Assembly: GCA_009809945.1 (NCBI GenBank)
Contig: WTPW01000962.1
Coordinates: 72,093-136,092, forward strand
Length of the DNA: 64,000 nt
From: Gigaspora margarita
Taxonomy: Eukaryota; Glomeromycota; Glomeromycetes; Diversisporales; Gigasporaceae
Direction of reading: 5' to 3'
Shown here: piece by piece, positions 46,468 to 58,134 of the stretch
Position numbering within the stretch: position 1 is the stretch's first letter
Layout: each line of letters opens with the position of its first letter
Notes under the pieces: model-generated
What the model was told of the DNA's origin: nothing
The model's database searches: none
The model's input: the letters and a program-made list of their open reading frames with translations, nothing else
Translations under genes and position numbers: made by a program

Positions 46468-46892
46468 TACTATAAATTTATATGTAATTTGCAATTTGTT
46501 CCCTCTATCCTTAAATAGGTTAATTATCAATATCTCATAACTTAGTAATTCAAATTAGGCAATTTTTATACCAACTAATTTTTTTTATTATTAAAAAAAA
46601 ACAAACTAGGCGATACAAATAAAATTTACTGGTTTATATAATATTTCAAAAATTTTTAGACCCGGCTACCCAGAGGTTTTTTTTATATATGTAAAAAATT
46701 TTATATTAGTGTGACTATCAGTTGGAAGAGCAATAATGGATATTGGTTCAATTTAGCTCCGATAATTCACTTAGGTTTAATTTTATAACAATAGTACATG
46801 GGTTTATGATGTCATGAGAATATATTAATCTTGATCGGGGTTATCATTTAACTTGATCAATCTACATGATTGATTTAAATAAAACGTATATA

Positions 46893-47206
46893 CCGTATAT
46901 TCCCGAAAATAAGCTACTCCGAAAATAAGCTACTCCCTGTTTTTTTTCAAAAATCTCAAAAAACGCGTTAGCAGTTGCTACATATAAAACTTTTTTTATA
47001 CTAAATAAATTTCAAAAGTTTGATTAAGTAAAGTTGTCCAGCACATCAAAATACACCTAAATAAAAATTTGGTGTTATTTGGACAACTTTTTATTAGTAC
47101 GTTTTTCAATTTTTTCAAAAATATCTATACGCTAAAAATAAGCTACCACCCGTTTTTCGTATAATTTTTAGTCCAAAAAAGGTAGCTTATTTTTGGGAAT
47201 ATACAG
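46893..47206. mobile_element. TA-type element with 'tattcccgaaaataagctac' ends
   Basis: Left CCGTATATTCCCGAAAATAA, right TTATTTTTGGGAATATACAG, TA on both sides. A diverged relative with the same sub-terminal 'aaaataagctac' is at 60933-61482. 314 bp. Confidence 0.85.
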
Positions 47207-48020
47207 TAATGTAATTTATTAAGCATCGGGAGGGAGTAATTTATTATAATAATATTAATAAAGACTATACTAAAATAATATAACAATATAAAATAATAAA
47301 AATAAAATAAACTAAACTAAAATCTAATTATTATTAAAACTATCTAATCAAGTCATTCTAATCTAAATCATATCTTGAGACATTGTCTAATCTTTTCGTA
47401 GTAGCATGAAAACTCAGGCTTTAAATACATTTTAATTTACTATAAACTACTGTGCTTTTAATTTCTTTCGTGATTTCTTGTACTCTCAATGCTACTTACA
47501 GACCGTGAGCAGCATTGCTTGAAAAGCCTCATACGTAATTTTACAAGCCATAGTGGTAATAACTCTTGGCATGCCAACAACCAAGGGCCAACAATTACTA
47601 GTTTATTCAACAATTTATAAACAACAATAATCTGTGCCTCCGCCCATTGCATACAAACAACAAAGATTAACCAAATGACTTGTATATCGAATAGCTTGGG
47701 TCACTGGAGTCTTCTGGTGTTACCAATTCATATTTAAGACACGGGTCAAAAATTTTAATTGTGACAATAGCAAATTAGTCTAGTGCTCAGCAAAATCAAA
47801 TAAAAATTCAATTTTCGAGTTTTTGATTTTGGACAATCAAATCTATTTTTAATATAGTAATAAAAATAGATTTTGATTAATTAAAACTATTTGACTAAAA
47901 AATGTCAGTAATCAGTTAACGAAATAAAGCTAAATTTAGTTTTGCTTTTTATCATTTGCACGAGTATATATTTTTATATAACTCATGCCAATAAACTAAG
48001 AAAAGCACAAGTTTAAAATT
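47207..48020. other. Spacer with an unexplained minus-strand ORF
   Basis: A 64-residue frame at 47458-47652 on the minus strand has a hydrophobic run (LLNKLVIVGPWLLACQELL). It is isolated and unrecognised, and I do not call it a gene. Confidence 0.3.
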
Positions 48021-48023
48021 ATT

Positions 48024-48735
48024 GAAAAGATGGATTTGCAATTGTATACATAGCAGAGTGGCTTGATAAAAGTAACTGAAAAATTTTTTTATTAACAATA
48101 AACAGTAGTCTGTAAGTATATGATTATTTAATAATTATTTAAATATAAACTTTAAACAGAACTGTTGTGCCAAAATTGCTCCATGAATCAAATAATTATC
48201 ATGGAGAATTTATAAAAGAGGTAATCTTTAATAAATAATTTTATTAGTTTCATAATTTTAATACCTTTAATATAAATTTCTTTTAATAAATAGTAAAAAA
48301 GCATATTGTAATATTAGACTTAACGATCGGTATATCTAAAGATAAAGCTACAGAAAATTATATTCTTGTTATGTATTATGCACAATATGGTAGTTTGTGT
48401 CAAAATTTACATACTATTTTGAAAAGATAAATTAAATCTATTGCAATATATTGCATTAGATCTTTAGATAATTCATTTTTATGATCTTATGTATTCATCA
48501 GGATTTATATAGTGGAAATATATTGTTAAATAGCTTAAAAAATGCATATCAGATATATTGCTAATTTAGAACTTACAGTAACTAATATTGCGTTAAAATT
48601 AGTCCTGTAGTGTTTATGAAATTTTACCATACGTTCTACCAAAAGTTTTGATCAACTTAGCATCAGATATTTATTCATTTGATAACATTATTTGGGAAAT
48701 CTTATATGGAAAAGCCATATCGTACAATCAAAATC
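48024..48735 (+). pseudogene. Protein-kinase pseudogene (tyrosine-kinase-like family)
   Basis: Scattered kinase blocks in the right order but several frames. They are DGFAIVYIAEWLDKSN (glycine loop), TVVPKLLHESNNYHGEFIKE (beta-3 to helix C, with Lys), ENYILVMYYAQYGSLCQNLH (hinge), DLYSGNILL (catalytic loop remnant, usually HRDFHSGNIL), ISDIANLEL (activation loop start), LPYVLPKVL (APE region) and ASDIYSFDNIIWEILYG (subdomain IX). Multiple frame changes and stops show it is dead. Such kinases are expanded in AM fungi. It lies among transposons with no host neighbour. Confidence 0.75.
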
Positions 48736-49089
48736 ATTAAAAAAATCAGCAAGTTCAATTCGCTTTTTGGCTAAAGTCACTTTAGCTTTTTAGTGATTTC
48801 ATGCATGTTGATGAACTTGCTTCTATTTTTGAACATATTCTTACAGTACGAACCTTCAATATTCTCAAGCATTAATTTGAATTTATTAAGTTCTAATAAA
48901 ATGCTTTTATCATTTTGCTATTTCTGAAAAACTTTTAATTTACAAGAATACGACTACTACATTAAGTAGTTACAAAATAAAAAAAAACTTTACATTAATT
49001 TGCTATAGAGCTACCTATACCAAATTCTATCCTAATAACATATTTAATACCATCACCAAAATTTATACGGGGATTACTATCGATTTTTA
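48736..49089. other. Spacer downstream of the kinase pseudogene
   Basis: May include decayed C-terminal kinase sequence. Nothing supportable. Confidence 0.3.
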
Positions 49090-51170
49090 TCAGTTATTGG
49101 TTAGTAATCGATTAAAATCCCNCNTNACGAGGACTANCGATTAAGNTAGTAATCGATAATAATCNGTAATAATCGATAGTNATCAGNTTAAAAATCANNA
49201 ANAATAATTCTAATCAATNCTATTATACTTTATACTTATTTTTAAACGTTTTACATATTTTCGCACGTTTTTGCAAGGTTTTGCAATTTAATATAAAATA
49301 TTAAATTTATTTATATATTATTATTATTATACATTATATTTTAAATTAAATATATTTTATTTATTATATATTATTATACATTCTTTACAACAAAAAAAAA
49401 AATAAAACCAAAAAAAACATAATCGAAAAAAAAGAAAATGAAAAAATAGTAATATTTTAAACTACTTTCACATTTTGTCGCATAATACTAGCTCTAAATA
49501 ATTATTTTCCTTATCCTGCAGTTAGCTATTATTTCTCTTCTTTGTTTTAACTTATATTTGCTTATATTCGCTACTTTCTAAAAATAGTAGAAAAGTAAAA
49601 AAAATAACAAAAAAAATGAAAACAAAAAAATAGTAATATTTTAAACTACTTTTGCACTTCATTGTATAATACCAGCTCTATACACTTATTTTCCTCACCC
49701 TGCGTTAGCTATTATTCCTCTTCACTCATATTCGCTACTTCCTAAAATAGTAGAGAAGTAAAAACCAAAAAAAAAACCAAAAAAAAATAACAAAAAAAAA
49801 CAAAAACGAAATTAGTAATATTTTCAACTACTTTTGCACTTTGTTGCATCTACTATTATATTCGCTCATATTCACTCATATTCGCAACTTCTTGCAAAGT
49901 GCCAGAGAAGTTAGAGTTGGTGTTCTTGTAAAGTACCAGAAAAGTCAGATCATTTTCTTGCAAAGTTCCAAAGAAAGTCAGGAATAAATAATAAAAAAAT
50001 AAAAAATAAGTAAAAAAAAAAGAAAAACAAACAAAAAACAAAAATGTAAGCAAACTAAATAAAAAAAACAAAGCTCCAAATCTCTATTTCTCTGAAGTAA
50101 GAGTTCGTTTCTTGCAATTTAAAAATTGTCGAAGGTTTTTGCAATGTGCTAGAATAAATAAAAAAATAAAAATTAAAGAAATAAGTAAAAAGAAAACAAA
50201 CAAAAAAATAAATGAAGTACTAAACCTTTATTTCTTTAAAGAGGCGTTCTTGGAAATTTACAAATTGCTAGAGAAAGCAATTGTATGTTTTTGCAAAGTT
50301 TCAAAAGGCTGCGCAAAGTAGCAAAAAGTCGTTGGATTTCTTGTAAAGTGCCAGAGAATTTAGAGTTAGTGTTTTTGTAAAGTATAGAAATAAAATAAAA
50401 AAAATTAAAAAATAATAAAAAAAAAAAGAAAAAACAAATGAAACTAAACGAAATAAAATGAACCAAAAAAAACAAAAGGAAAACGAAAAAACAATGTAAA
50501 AGTAATAGAAGATCTAAATTATAAACAAAAAAAAATGATCTAATCTGATCTTGCACTATGATCATCAAAACATTTTGAAACATTTCGAAAATATTAGTCA
50601 AACGCGTTCTTGGTATGATCTAGAATACAGATCTACAGATCCAGCTGATCCAGCTTGATTTCCCAGATCTAAAATATTTCAAAACAATTCGAAATAATTT
50701 CGAAATATTAAAANNNNNNNNNNNNNNNNNNNNNNNNNNNNNNNNNNNNNNNNNNNNNNNNNNNNNNNNNNNNNNNNNNNNNNNNNNNNNNNNNNNNNNN
50801 NNNNNNNNNNNNNNNNNNNNNNNNNNNNNNNNNNNNNNNNNNNNNNNNNNNNNNNNNNNNNNNNNNNNNNNNNNNNNNNNNNNNNNNNNNNNNNNNNNNN
50901 NNNNNNNTTTTTTTTTTTTTTTTTTTTTTACCCAGTGACAATCAAAACATTATGTAATCGTTAAAGATCTGTTAATCGTTATATATCATTTCAAATAATT
51001 TTGATTATAATCGATTTATAGATATATAACGATTTAATATAAAAAATGATATATATCGATTATAGACATATATCAATTTTTATCCAATTAATCGATATAT
51101 AACGATATTTTATAATCGATATATAACGATTAAGTGATATATATCGATTAATATCTATATATAAAATTTG
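49090..51170. repeat. Dispersed A+T-rich repeat, family R1, with assembly gap
   Basis: Low-complexity A/T and A-run sequence with repeated phrases 'cttgcaaagtgccagag', 'tttgcaaggttttgcaat' and 'ttttaaactactttcgcac'. Ends in tandem 'atatcgattaatatctatat'. It matches 1-650 in reverse complement and 63560-64000 directly. Scattered N and a 194-base N gap show the assembler struggled here. Short Lys/Phe-rich frames in it are artefacts of composition. Confidence 0.7.
50714..50907. other. Assembly gap (N run)
   Basis: 194 consecutive N, inside repeat family R1 and bordered by an A run and a T run. The content is unknown. Confidence 0.99.
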
Positions 51171-51229
51171 GAGATGACAGTACACAAAAATTAATTATAT
51201 TTCGCATGTACAGGGAAAAGTAAATATAA

Positions 51230-51382
51230 GGAGAGTGACAAAAATCAGGTAATTTTTTAGAGGGGGAGGAGGGGTAAAAAATGCTGAAATTATATATAGG
51301 AACCTGACCAAATCTATATTATAGAGGGGGAAGGGGGGTAGGCCTCTAATAAAAAATAATCAGGTGATTAATGACACTGCCC
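51230..51382 (+). mobile_element. PIF/Harbinger-like MITE (copy C)
   Basis: Flanked by TAA on both sides (51227-51229, 51383-51385). Ends GGAGAGTGACAAAAATCAGG and rc of caggtgattaatgacactgccc. Contains 'gagggggaggaggggtaa'. The same family as 34717, 40420 and 53323. Confidence 0.75.
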
Positions 51383-51385
51383 TAA

Positions 51386-52115
51386 AAACTACATATTTTG
51401 TATAACAATTATTGTATTGAGAACTTACTAGATTATACCTTGTTCGGTAGGTATAGTAGCATGATTTTCTTCAAATTATAGCTTATTGCATTTGTCTGAC
51501 ATGACATGTTTCTTGTTTAGTATAGATAACTTTCATTTCTAATGTTGTAAAATTCATTAAATATTAGTCAAAATTCATGTAAACTTGATGATTGATGTGT
51601 TAAAGGGATAAAGATTATGAAAGTTCTAGATAGAATATCAACGTGTTAGGCTTAGTAATACCATCATTGAATAGCACGTAGCGTGTTAAACAACATATTA
51701 ACATTTCAAACAACATGTTAACATGTCATATATTAATTCTAATGTATATAAATGAATGAATTTGACTTCAATAAAAGAAACATGTAGAGAAGTTCCCTTT
51801 GATTTTACTTAAGAAAACTAAAGAAAATAAGCTAGTATAATGGTAGTCTAATACTAAAGAGACCTTTATTCAAGTAAATCAGAAACTTATCTTTCTAGTA
51901 CTGTAACTATTAGAGTTAAATCGGTTAAATGTAAATGTTCTTTATATATTATAATAATGACATTATTTGATTGGCTATCTACTTACTGCGGCATAAAAAA
52001 AAATTTTGGATTTTGCAATTTTCTGACCCGGCCGGATATGAAAACCAGCAAATTTTATTTGTATCGTTTTATATAAAACTAATTATATACTAATAAATAT
52101 AAAAAATAAAGGGTA
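51386..52115. other. Spacer, no gene seen
   Basis: Contains 'gacccggccggatatgaaaa' and 'atttgtatcg' words whose complements occur at 46600-46675, so it is part of another dispersed repeat. No gene. Confidence 0.4.
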
Positions 52116-52327
52116 CGCCTATTTCCACTATGGTATTTTGCTATTTCTACTATAATGATACTATTTTTAGTATTTAATATAATATATTATAAATTTACTA
52201 TAATTCTAACTCTAAAACTATAAGTAAACCTTCTTTGGTTCCTAGTTAAAAGTTGTAGAGCTTATTTTTCTGATTCTAATAGTAGTTAAATCATCAAAAT
52301 CAGCCTAGTAGATCCCAAGATACTTGG

Positions 52328-53728
52328 TAGTATTCCGCAGATCTGATCTGAGGACCCAGATCTGATCCAGATCCGGTATTCGGATTAGATTCAGATCCAC
52401 GATTTATATGTACTACTAAATCTGGATCCATATTGGGATCCAATCCGGTAGTTTCATTTGGATCCATTCTAATAATAGGCTGGATTTTGATTGGCTTATA
52501 TTACTAAAAAAACGTTCACTTAACTTCTAAGGCATTTAATTTTTTTTTATCTCTAAACTGTTAAATAAACTTTGAATGCCTTTTTAAGTTTTTTACGCCT
52601 TCTAAGTTTTCTAAACTTTCTAAATTTTCTAAACTTTCTAAGCTTTCTAATCCCTAATGATTATAAAAGAAAGGGAGTTATGATAATAAATTTTAGATTT
52701 AAAGAACTTTGCATTACACGTTATAATGTTGAACGAGAAACTTTTTTTAAAAGAAACATTTCCGATACTGAAGAACTTTTTGATGTTTAAGGTCATGGTA
52801 AAGAAAACTAGATGAACCGTATGTATATAACAATATTATTTTCAATAGTTCTAAATCGTGCAAGTATTTTGCTAAGTTCATATTTAAGTCATACTTAAGC
52901 AGATATAATGAGTCGCCTGCTAATTTAAATAAATTATCAGAGATTGAACCAGATAAGTATTAAGAAGTCGTGAAAAACATGGGCAGATATGAAAAATCAA
53001 ACAAAAATAATTTTTCGCAAAAGCAGCTTGTAGTATATATATGCTTGAGAAATTCTTCGAAATCAGTGAATAATAATTATATTCATAATTATATTATTCT
53101 TTATAATTTTTATTTAAATTATAAGATATTCGCTTGGAAAATAAATTGGTTCAAAAGTTCTTTTAAAAGTTAATGATTTAAAAATAATAATTAAAAAATT
53201 GTTGTAATAATTTCGTAATTATTAAAAAAATATCGTAATGATCACAATAATTAAAAAATATCGTAATAATTAAAAAAAATTGTCATAATTAAAAAAATAA
53301 TTAAAAAATATCAAAGCGATTAGGGCAATAACATATATTACCTAATATTTTAGGGGGTGGGGGGGTCAGACGAAATCTTAGGTTACACGAGCTAGGATAC
53401 TAGCCAATCAAAATCAAGAATTATTTAACCATAATTATGACAAAATATGGAATAAATATATTTTTTTGTGTAACAAAATTGAGCATTTTGATTGGTCTTA
53501 GGTGGGGGTGGGGGTCTGGTCTTATAGTAAATGGATATTAGGTAATATATGTCATGTCCCTTATACAAAAAGTGCATATTTAAGAAAAAGCATTATCTAT
53601 TATCAGACCTGGATCTGAATTCGGATCTTTCTTGTTCGGATCTGAATCTGAACTTGGATTCGATCCGGTTTCAGATCAGATCCAGATCTTTAAAAATATC
53701 TGTCTGATTTGATCCGTGCAGAACACTA
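52328..53728. mobile_element. hAT-type element, 1.4 kb
   Basis: Ends TAGTATTCCGCAGATCTGAT and rc of atcaaatc..TGCAGAACACTA type, flanked by a perfect 8-bp duplication ATACTTGG (52320-52327, 53729-53736). Sub-terminal regions carry many 'gatccagatc' and 'gattcggatc' words. Two short plus-strand frames inside (52680-52790, reading MIINFRFKELCITRYNVERE, and 52970-53173) are not recognisable as transposase. A Harbinger MITE sits inside at 53323. Confidence 0.85.
53323..53560. mobile_element. PIF/Harbinger-like MITE (copy B)
   Basis: Flanked by TTA on both sides (53320-53322, 53561-53563). Ends GGGCAATAACATATATTACC and rc of ggtaatatatgtcatgtccc. G runs 'agggggtggggggg' and 'ggtgggggtgggggtc' lie sub-terminally, as in copy A. 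Confidence 0.85.
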
Positions 53729-53789
53729 ATACTTGGGATCAAAGAAGAGAATATAAGGATTAGCAAATTCACTATTACACAAACTATTT

Positions 53790-54180
53790 ATTTTCTTTAT
53801 ATACGTTTTGAAAAGTTTTTTTATCGTAGTGAAAATTTTTACTAAGAAACTAATAAAACTCGTCTTAAGAAACTAGCATTTTTTTGAGCCAAAGAACAAG
53901 TTTACTTAAGAGCCCAAAGTTAATCGTAATAATAAAATTCTGTGCAAATCACAATTTTACGTTTGACAGCTTTTTTCTAACTTTATTTTTTTTTTTACAT
54001 ACGTTTTGAGACGTTTTTTATTTTAGTAAAAATTTTTACTAAGAAACTAACAAAATACGTCTTAAGAAACTAGCATTTTTTTGAGCCAAAAAACAACTTT
54101 ACTTAAGAACTCAAAGTCAATTGTGATAATAAAATTCTGCGCAAATCATGATTTTTCATTTGATAGCGGTTTCTATGCTT
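53790..54180. repeat. Tandem pair of the dispersed ~190-bp repeat
   Basis: Two direct units (53790-53975 and 53995-54180) sharing 'cttaagaaactagcattttt' and 'tttgagccaaa'. A third, diverged unit is at 33236-33420. Confidence 0.85.
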
Positions 54181-54587
54181 TGTATAATAGTGAATATGCC
54201 GATCCTTATGTTCTCTTCTTTGATCCCAAGTATCTTGGGATCCACTAGGCCAATTTTGATGATTTAACTACTATTAGAATCAAAAAAATGAGCTCTACAA
54301 CTTTTAATTAGGGACCAAAGAAGGTTTACTTATTAGTTTTTAGAGTTAGGGTTAGGGTTAGTATTAGTAAGGTTAGAGTTAGAATTAGGTTTATTATTTT
54401 GAATTCTAAAAATAGAAAATCCTGTGTACCTGTGGTGGAAATAGCAAAATACCATAGTAGCTTCCAAAATAAATTAACCTTAATATTTTATAACTTAGTA
54501 ATTTGAATCAAATAAAATTTATACCTCTTAAAAAAACAATTGAATAATATAAATTTTATTTAATTTCAATTACAAAATTACAAAATA

Positions 54588-55063
54588 CAGTTAGACCTTT
54601 CTAAATGCATTTGTTGAGACCAAGCTTTTGATAGCATGCATTTAGAGAACAATAAGAAAAATTGCATTTATTGAGATAGGACCCAAACATCTTGTACAAA
54701 GATCATACTTTATTTTTTCATCAAAAACCCCTGAAGTTTGAAAAGCAAAAAAACAGTTTTTGGGAATTATCTTGGCATCCAGTAGTCTGATTTGAATAAA
54801 CTTTTTTTTAAAATGAACCCTTAGTGAGTTGCATTTAACAAAAAAAGTTTAATCAATTCTGATTACTAGATTAAAAGTTATTTAAAAAAATGTATTTTGT
54901 CATTTTTAGCAAATTGGACCAAAATTGGCCAAAATCCAGTTATGACCTATATGAGAGATGTCCAGGGTCCTATAGAGGTTAGAAATATATTTGGGTCAGA
55001 GTTCAAGGTTGCATTTGGAAAGGTGTTATATTTAGAGGAGTTATATTTAGAGAGATCTAACTG
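54588..55063. mobile_element. TA-type element with CAGTTAGACCTTTCTAAATG ends
   Basis: Left CAGTTAGACCTTTCTAAATG, right TATTTAGAGAGATCTAACTG, TA on both sides. The interior matches 38640-38945 in reverse complement. A short plus-strand frame (54897-55142) runs through the right end and is not a gene. Confidence 0.85.
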
Positions 55064-55544
55064 TATTATAATTTACTATCTCTTAAACTATATTCCAGAC
55101 AAATTTGCCTGTAATTTTTTAGAAATATTTACAATTTTTTAAATAAAATAAAAGTTTATTAAGAATATAGGATATACTTTATATATAGAATACTTTCTTT
55201 AAAATATATTTTATAAACTTTATTATAAAAATTTTTTAAAATTATTAATAAATTTTAAAGTAATAAAAGTTTAAAGTTTTTATTTTTTTAAAATTTTACT
55301 ATAAAACTTTCTTTAGATTTTCTTAAATTTTGTATATTTCCATCTATAAAAAAAAATTTCACTTCTAATTCAAGTCCTAATTTTTACAAGTAAATTACAA
55401 AAGTTGCAATAATTAAAGTTATAATTCTTTTTATAAACTACAATATTTTATTTAAAAAGGGAACTAGAGCTAATATTTATAGAGTTCACCAAGAATAAGT
55501 AAATAATATTTTTGGCTAATAAATTTTTTAAATTTGAAGATTGG
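55064..55544. other. A+T-rich spacer, no gene seen
   Basis: No ORF or repeat structure that can be supported. Confidence 0.4.
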
Positions 55545-56290
55545 CTTGTATAAATAGCTTGTGGATGTGTTTGGTATTCAAATCGTGTCAATTTGACTTG
55601 ATCATATGATAAGAAATGTTTGTCTAAATCCTTAACTTGCTTATATAATTCAGTTTTTTCATTTTTCAGATTTCTAAAAAAAATGATTTAGTGTATTGGC
55701 GAATTTACTAGCAGTTGGTCAGTTTTGAGGATCTGCATCTAAGCATTTATTTATCAGATCCAAAAGTAATTGAGGAACTTCGCATCTAATTTTAGGCCTG
55801 TAACCTAGACAAATTCGTTTTGCTAGATCTTTATTATGTGGAATATCATGATATGGAGGATATCCAGTAAAAACTTCCAACATTATTATTCTGAAAGAAT
55901 AAATATCTGATTTTTGAGTGTATTCCTTTCCCCATGTGCATATAATACTTCTGGAGCAATCTAGAGAAGCACACCAAAAAGTGCTTTAGAATTTGAATCT
56001 TGTGATACTGACTTACATAAGCAAAAATTTGCAATATAAGAATTTTGATTAACTAAATTTCAGAATGAAAATCTTTATGTGGCTTCGTGAATTGTATTAA
56101 GCCCATCAGCTATGTAATATAAGTTAGCTACTTTAGAAGCACGATCTAATTCACCATATTTACTATTTAACAATTTTCTACTCTGCATACTCCATATCTA
56201 TCATGTAGATACCATCTTTTGAGTTCTTGGTTATTCCATAATCGCAATTGCAAAATCGCCCTATGTTTATGTTGATTTTAACCTATTAGA
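55545..56290 (-). pseudogene. Protein-kinase pseudogene (tyrosine-kinase-like family), minus strand
   Basis: C-terminal half of a kinase domain reads well: KSDIYSFRIIMLEVFTGYPP, YHDIPHNKDLAKRICLGYRP and CEVPQLLLDLINKCLDADPQ. In the typical 'CWDxDPxxRPTA'-like site, a TGA stands where Trp is expected, before PTASKFAN. A tail with THPQAIYTS and a short coiled coil follows. Upstream there are remnants (YGELDRASKVANLYYIADGL, IAPEVLYAHG) in other frames with stops. The gene is dead but less decayed than the 48 kb copy. Confidence 0.8.
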
Positions 56291-56590
56291 ATAAATAAGA
56301 TTAATAATAATTATTTTAGACAAGCATCTATTTGTGCATTTCGTTCTATACATTCTTTTGATAATCAAGTCCTGTAATATCTGTCAATCCATACGGCAAC
56401 GATGTTGCGCATGCGCATGTATCAGATCAGGTGGCCAATCATCATCAATTGAATATATTGATATGATCATGTGATGCGAGACCAGAACACAATCATCCAA
56501 TTAGATTTAAATGCTATGCTCATATATAAACAGAATTTAAGTAGATTCGGAATTTTTTACATCGTTTTCTTTACATACTACTGCACTATC
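56291..56590. other. Spacer, no gene seen
   Basis: Contains a small palindrome 'tgcgcatgcgca'. No gene supported. Confidence 0.4.
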
Positions 56591-56599
56591 TAATTTTTT

Positions 56600-56790
56600 T
56601 TAGTGCCTTTCCTCGCCGTATTAATGTTACCACTCAGAGTCGTCGTATGTTGGTGCTTCCATTCGTATATTAGTACTTTCGCTCGTATACTGGTGTCGTC
56701 GTATGTTGGTGCCATGTGGAGTCTTCGTATATTGATGTTTCGTTCGTATGCTAGTGTCATCGTATGGTCAGTGTCACTATTATTTCGCAT
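56600..56790 (+). repeat. Imperfect minisatellite of TCGTATRYTGGTG units
   Basis: Six or seven units close to 'tcgtatgttggtgcc' separated by short variable spacers (for example cgtcgtatgttggtgc, ttcgtatattgatg, cgttcgtatgctagtg). GC content is above the surroundings. It lies within open frames on both strands (56603-56914 plus, 56590-56853 minus), neither recognisable. The openness probably follows from the repeat. Confidence 0.6.
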
Positions 56791-57006
56791 TGTTATTTTG
56801 GTGCCACTGCAGATTTTGTTAATGGGCATTGTTTTTTCTTTTGTTTGCGTCATTTCATTTATTTCACGTCGTTTCGTTTATTTCGTCGTTCTTATTCCTG
56901 CTCATTTAATGTGAAACACTTGTTTTAGAAATGATTATAACACTAATTAAATTTTAATTAATTTCCAACATTCTTTGTCACGCTTCAACGCGTCTTTTTT
57001 AATAAA

Positions 57007-57126
57007 TATGTATACGGTAACTATACCAATTTCTACTTCAACCAAGAAATTAGAAGAAGACGCAAGCATCTTGAAAGAGCTGAGTCGAAAATATAGCACA
57101 GAACAACTTATTGAGTATTGAAGGGA
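57007..57126 (+). pseudogene. SAM-like N-terminal fragment of an AM-fungal gene family
   Basis: Reads MYTVTIPISTSTKKLEEDAS, then ILKELSRKYSTEQLIEY before a stop. From memory, AM fungi have many proteins that start this way and continue into a SAM-like domain and a PD-(D/E)XK-like domain. A PD-(D/E)XK-like block lies 1 kb downstream on the same strand, so this may be the lost first exon of that gene. Confidence in the family recall is moderate. Confidence 0.5.
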
Positions 57127-57225
57127 CAAAAACAAGTCAAAGAAACAAATGAAATAATTATTAAATAGAAATTACTTAAGACGCGTAACTTTGAGTTTTC
57201 AAATTGTATGTATAGAAGCTAATTT

Positions 57226-57504
57226 ATGTACCTGTTTTGTAGTATACTTATTAGAGTTTTCTTTATAATAGTAGTCGAAGAAATCCGAAAATGGAGAGCT
57301 CCTTATGCAATATATTTCATGATTTTTCCCCCAGAGGATTGGTCATATAATCATTATATTTCATGGACAGATAAAAATATGAACAAGAAAACGATCAATC
57401 GTACATTTTACAAAACATTAAAAATCATGGACAATGATCAAAATATTTCGCAGGGAATTCATAACGTTATTCAAAGGTTTTTGAAAAAAAAGAGTAAGTT
57501 TTGA
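57226..57504 (+). CDS. Unrecognised coding-like exon
   Basis: The frame contains VVEEIRKWRAPYAIYFMIFP, then PEDWSYNHYISWTDKNMNKK and a Lys-rich end (RFLKKKSKF). Its amino-acid composition looks like real protein rather than A+T noise. I cannot place it in a family. It lies between the SAM-like fragment and the PD-(D/E)XK-like block and may belong to a separate broken gene. The start is uncertain because the first 30 residues are A+T-driven. Confidence 0.4.
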   Translation: MYLFCSILIRVFFIIVVEEIRKWRAPYAIYFMIFPPEDWSYNHYISWTDKNMNKKTINRTFYKTLKIMDNDQNISQGIHNVIQRFLKKKSKF

Positions 57505-58134
57505 AGTATGCTTCAATAATTTTTTTGAAGTGTGTTTGGGATGGTGACTTTTGTCAGACTTCTCGTGCCCTTGATGGTCACGTCCCGGAAAGGGATAACC
57601 GCGAGTAGTTGAATTGGATGCACATCTTGCTGATTACGCCTTAGCATATGCAATAGGGATATGGTCAGGACCCCAAACAACTTTTTACAAATTATATTCA
57701 CTTTTATTAGAGCTATTTAAAGAAAAAATTCTATCAAACCAAAAGTTATTTTTCTATAACCCTAACACGAAAAAGTAACAATATTTAACTTTATTTTTGT
57801 ATAAGTTATGCGATCAAACAAATATACCTTTTTTTTTTATCTCTTCCTTTTTTTTATTTCGCCATCCAAAATTTCAATATAACATCTATATATACAATAT
57901 TATTCAGGGTCCTGTGTGGTTTTCTGCATCTGGCCATCTAGGGTTTCTTTGAGAGGTCTACTAACTTATAGAAAAGTTGGTTATACATCTTCTTCTTAAT
58001 CAAGAAGCTTCAGAACTTACAAGCTGGAATTGTTTTACATAATTTTTCTGATCTAATAAAATTTTTTTCTTATTTTTTTAATAAAGTCTGATGTAAATAA
58101 ATCGACTAAAGAAAAACAAAAAAATATAGATTAT
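57505..58134. other. Spacer with a fragment of the GGACCC element family
   Basis: 'cagggtcctg' at about 57904 resembles an end of the CAGGACCC elements. No gene. Confidence 0.35.

Larger units (their letters stand above)
52119..54465. mobile_element. Foldback element with long arms, host of a nested hAT element
   Basis: The outer arms are inverted over at least 220 bp: 'tggtattttgctatttc', 'gtaaaccttctttggt', 'agttgtagagct' and 'gatcccaagatacttgg' at left, and their complements at 54225-54461. The left arm is interrupted at 52328 by the hAT-type element and resumes at 53737. The centre has two tandem ~190-bp units (53790-53975, 53995-54180) also seen at 33236. Confidence 0.8.

Noticed and set aside
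47458-47652. 64-residue minus-strand ORF near 47.5 kb as a gene
   Set aside because: Isolated, short and unrecognised, with no splice partners and lying among decayed repeats.
49856-50601. Phe-rich or Lys-rich ORFs in the A-run repeat near 50 kb
   Set aside because: Pure composition effect of A and T runs in repeat family R1. The 50708-50941 frame is mostly N.
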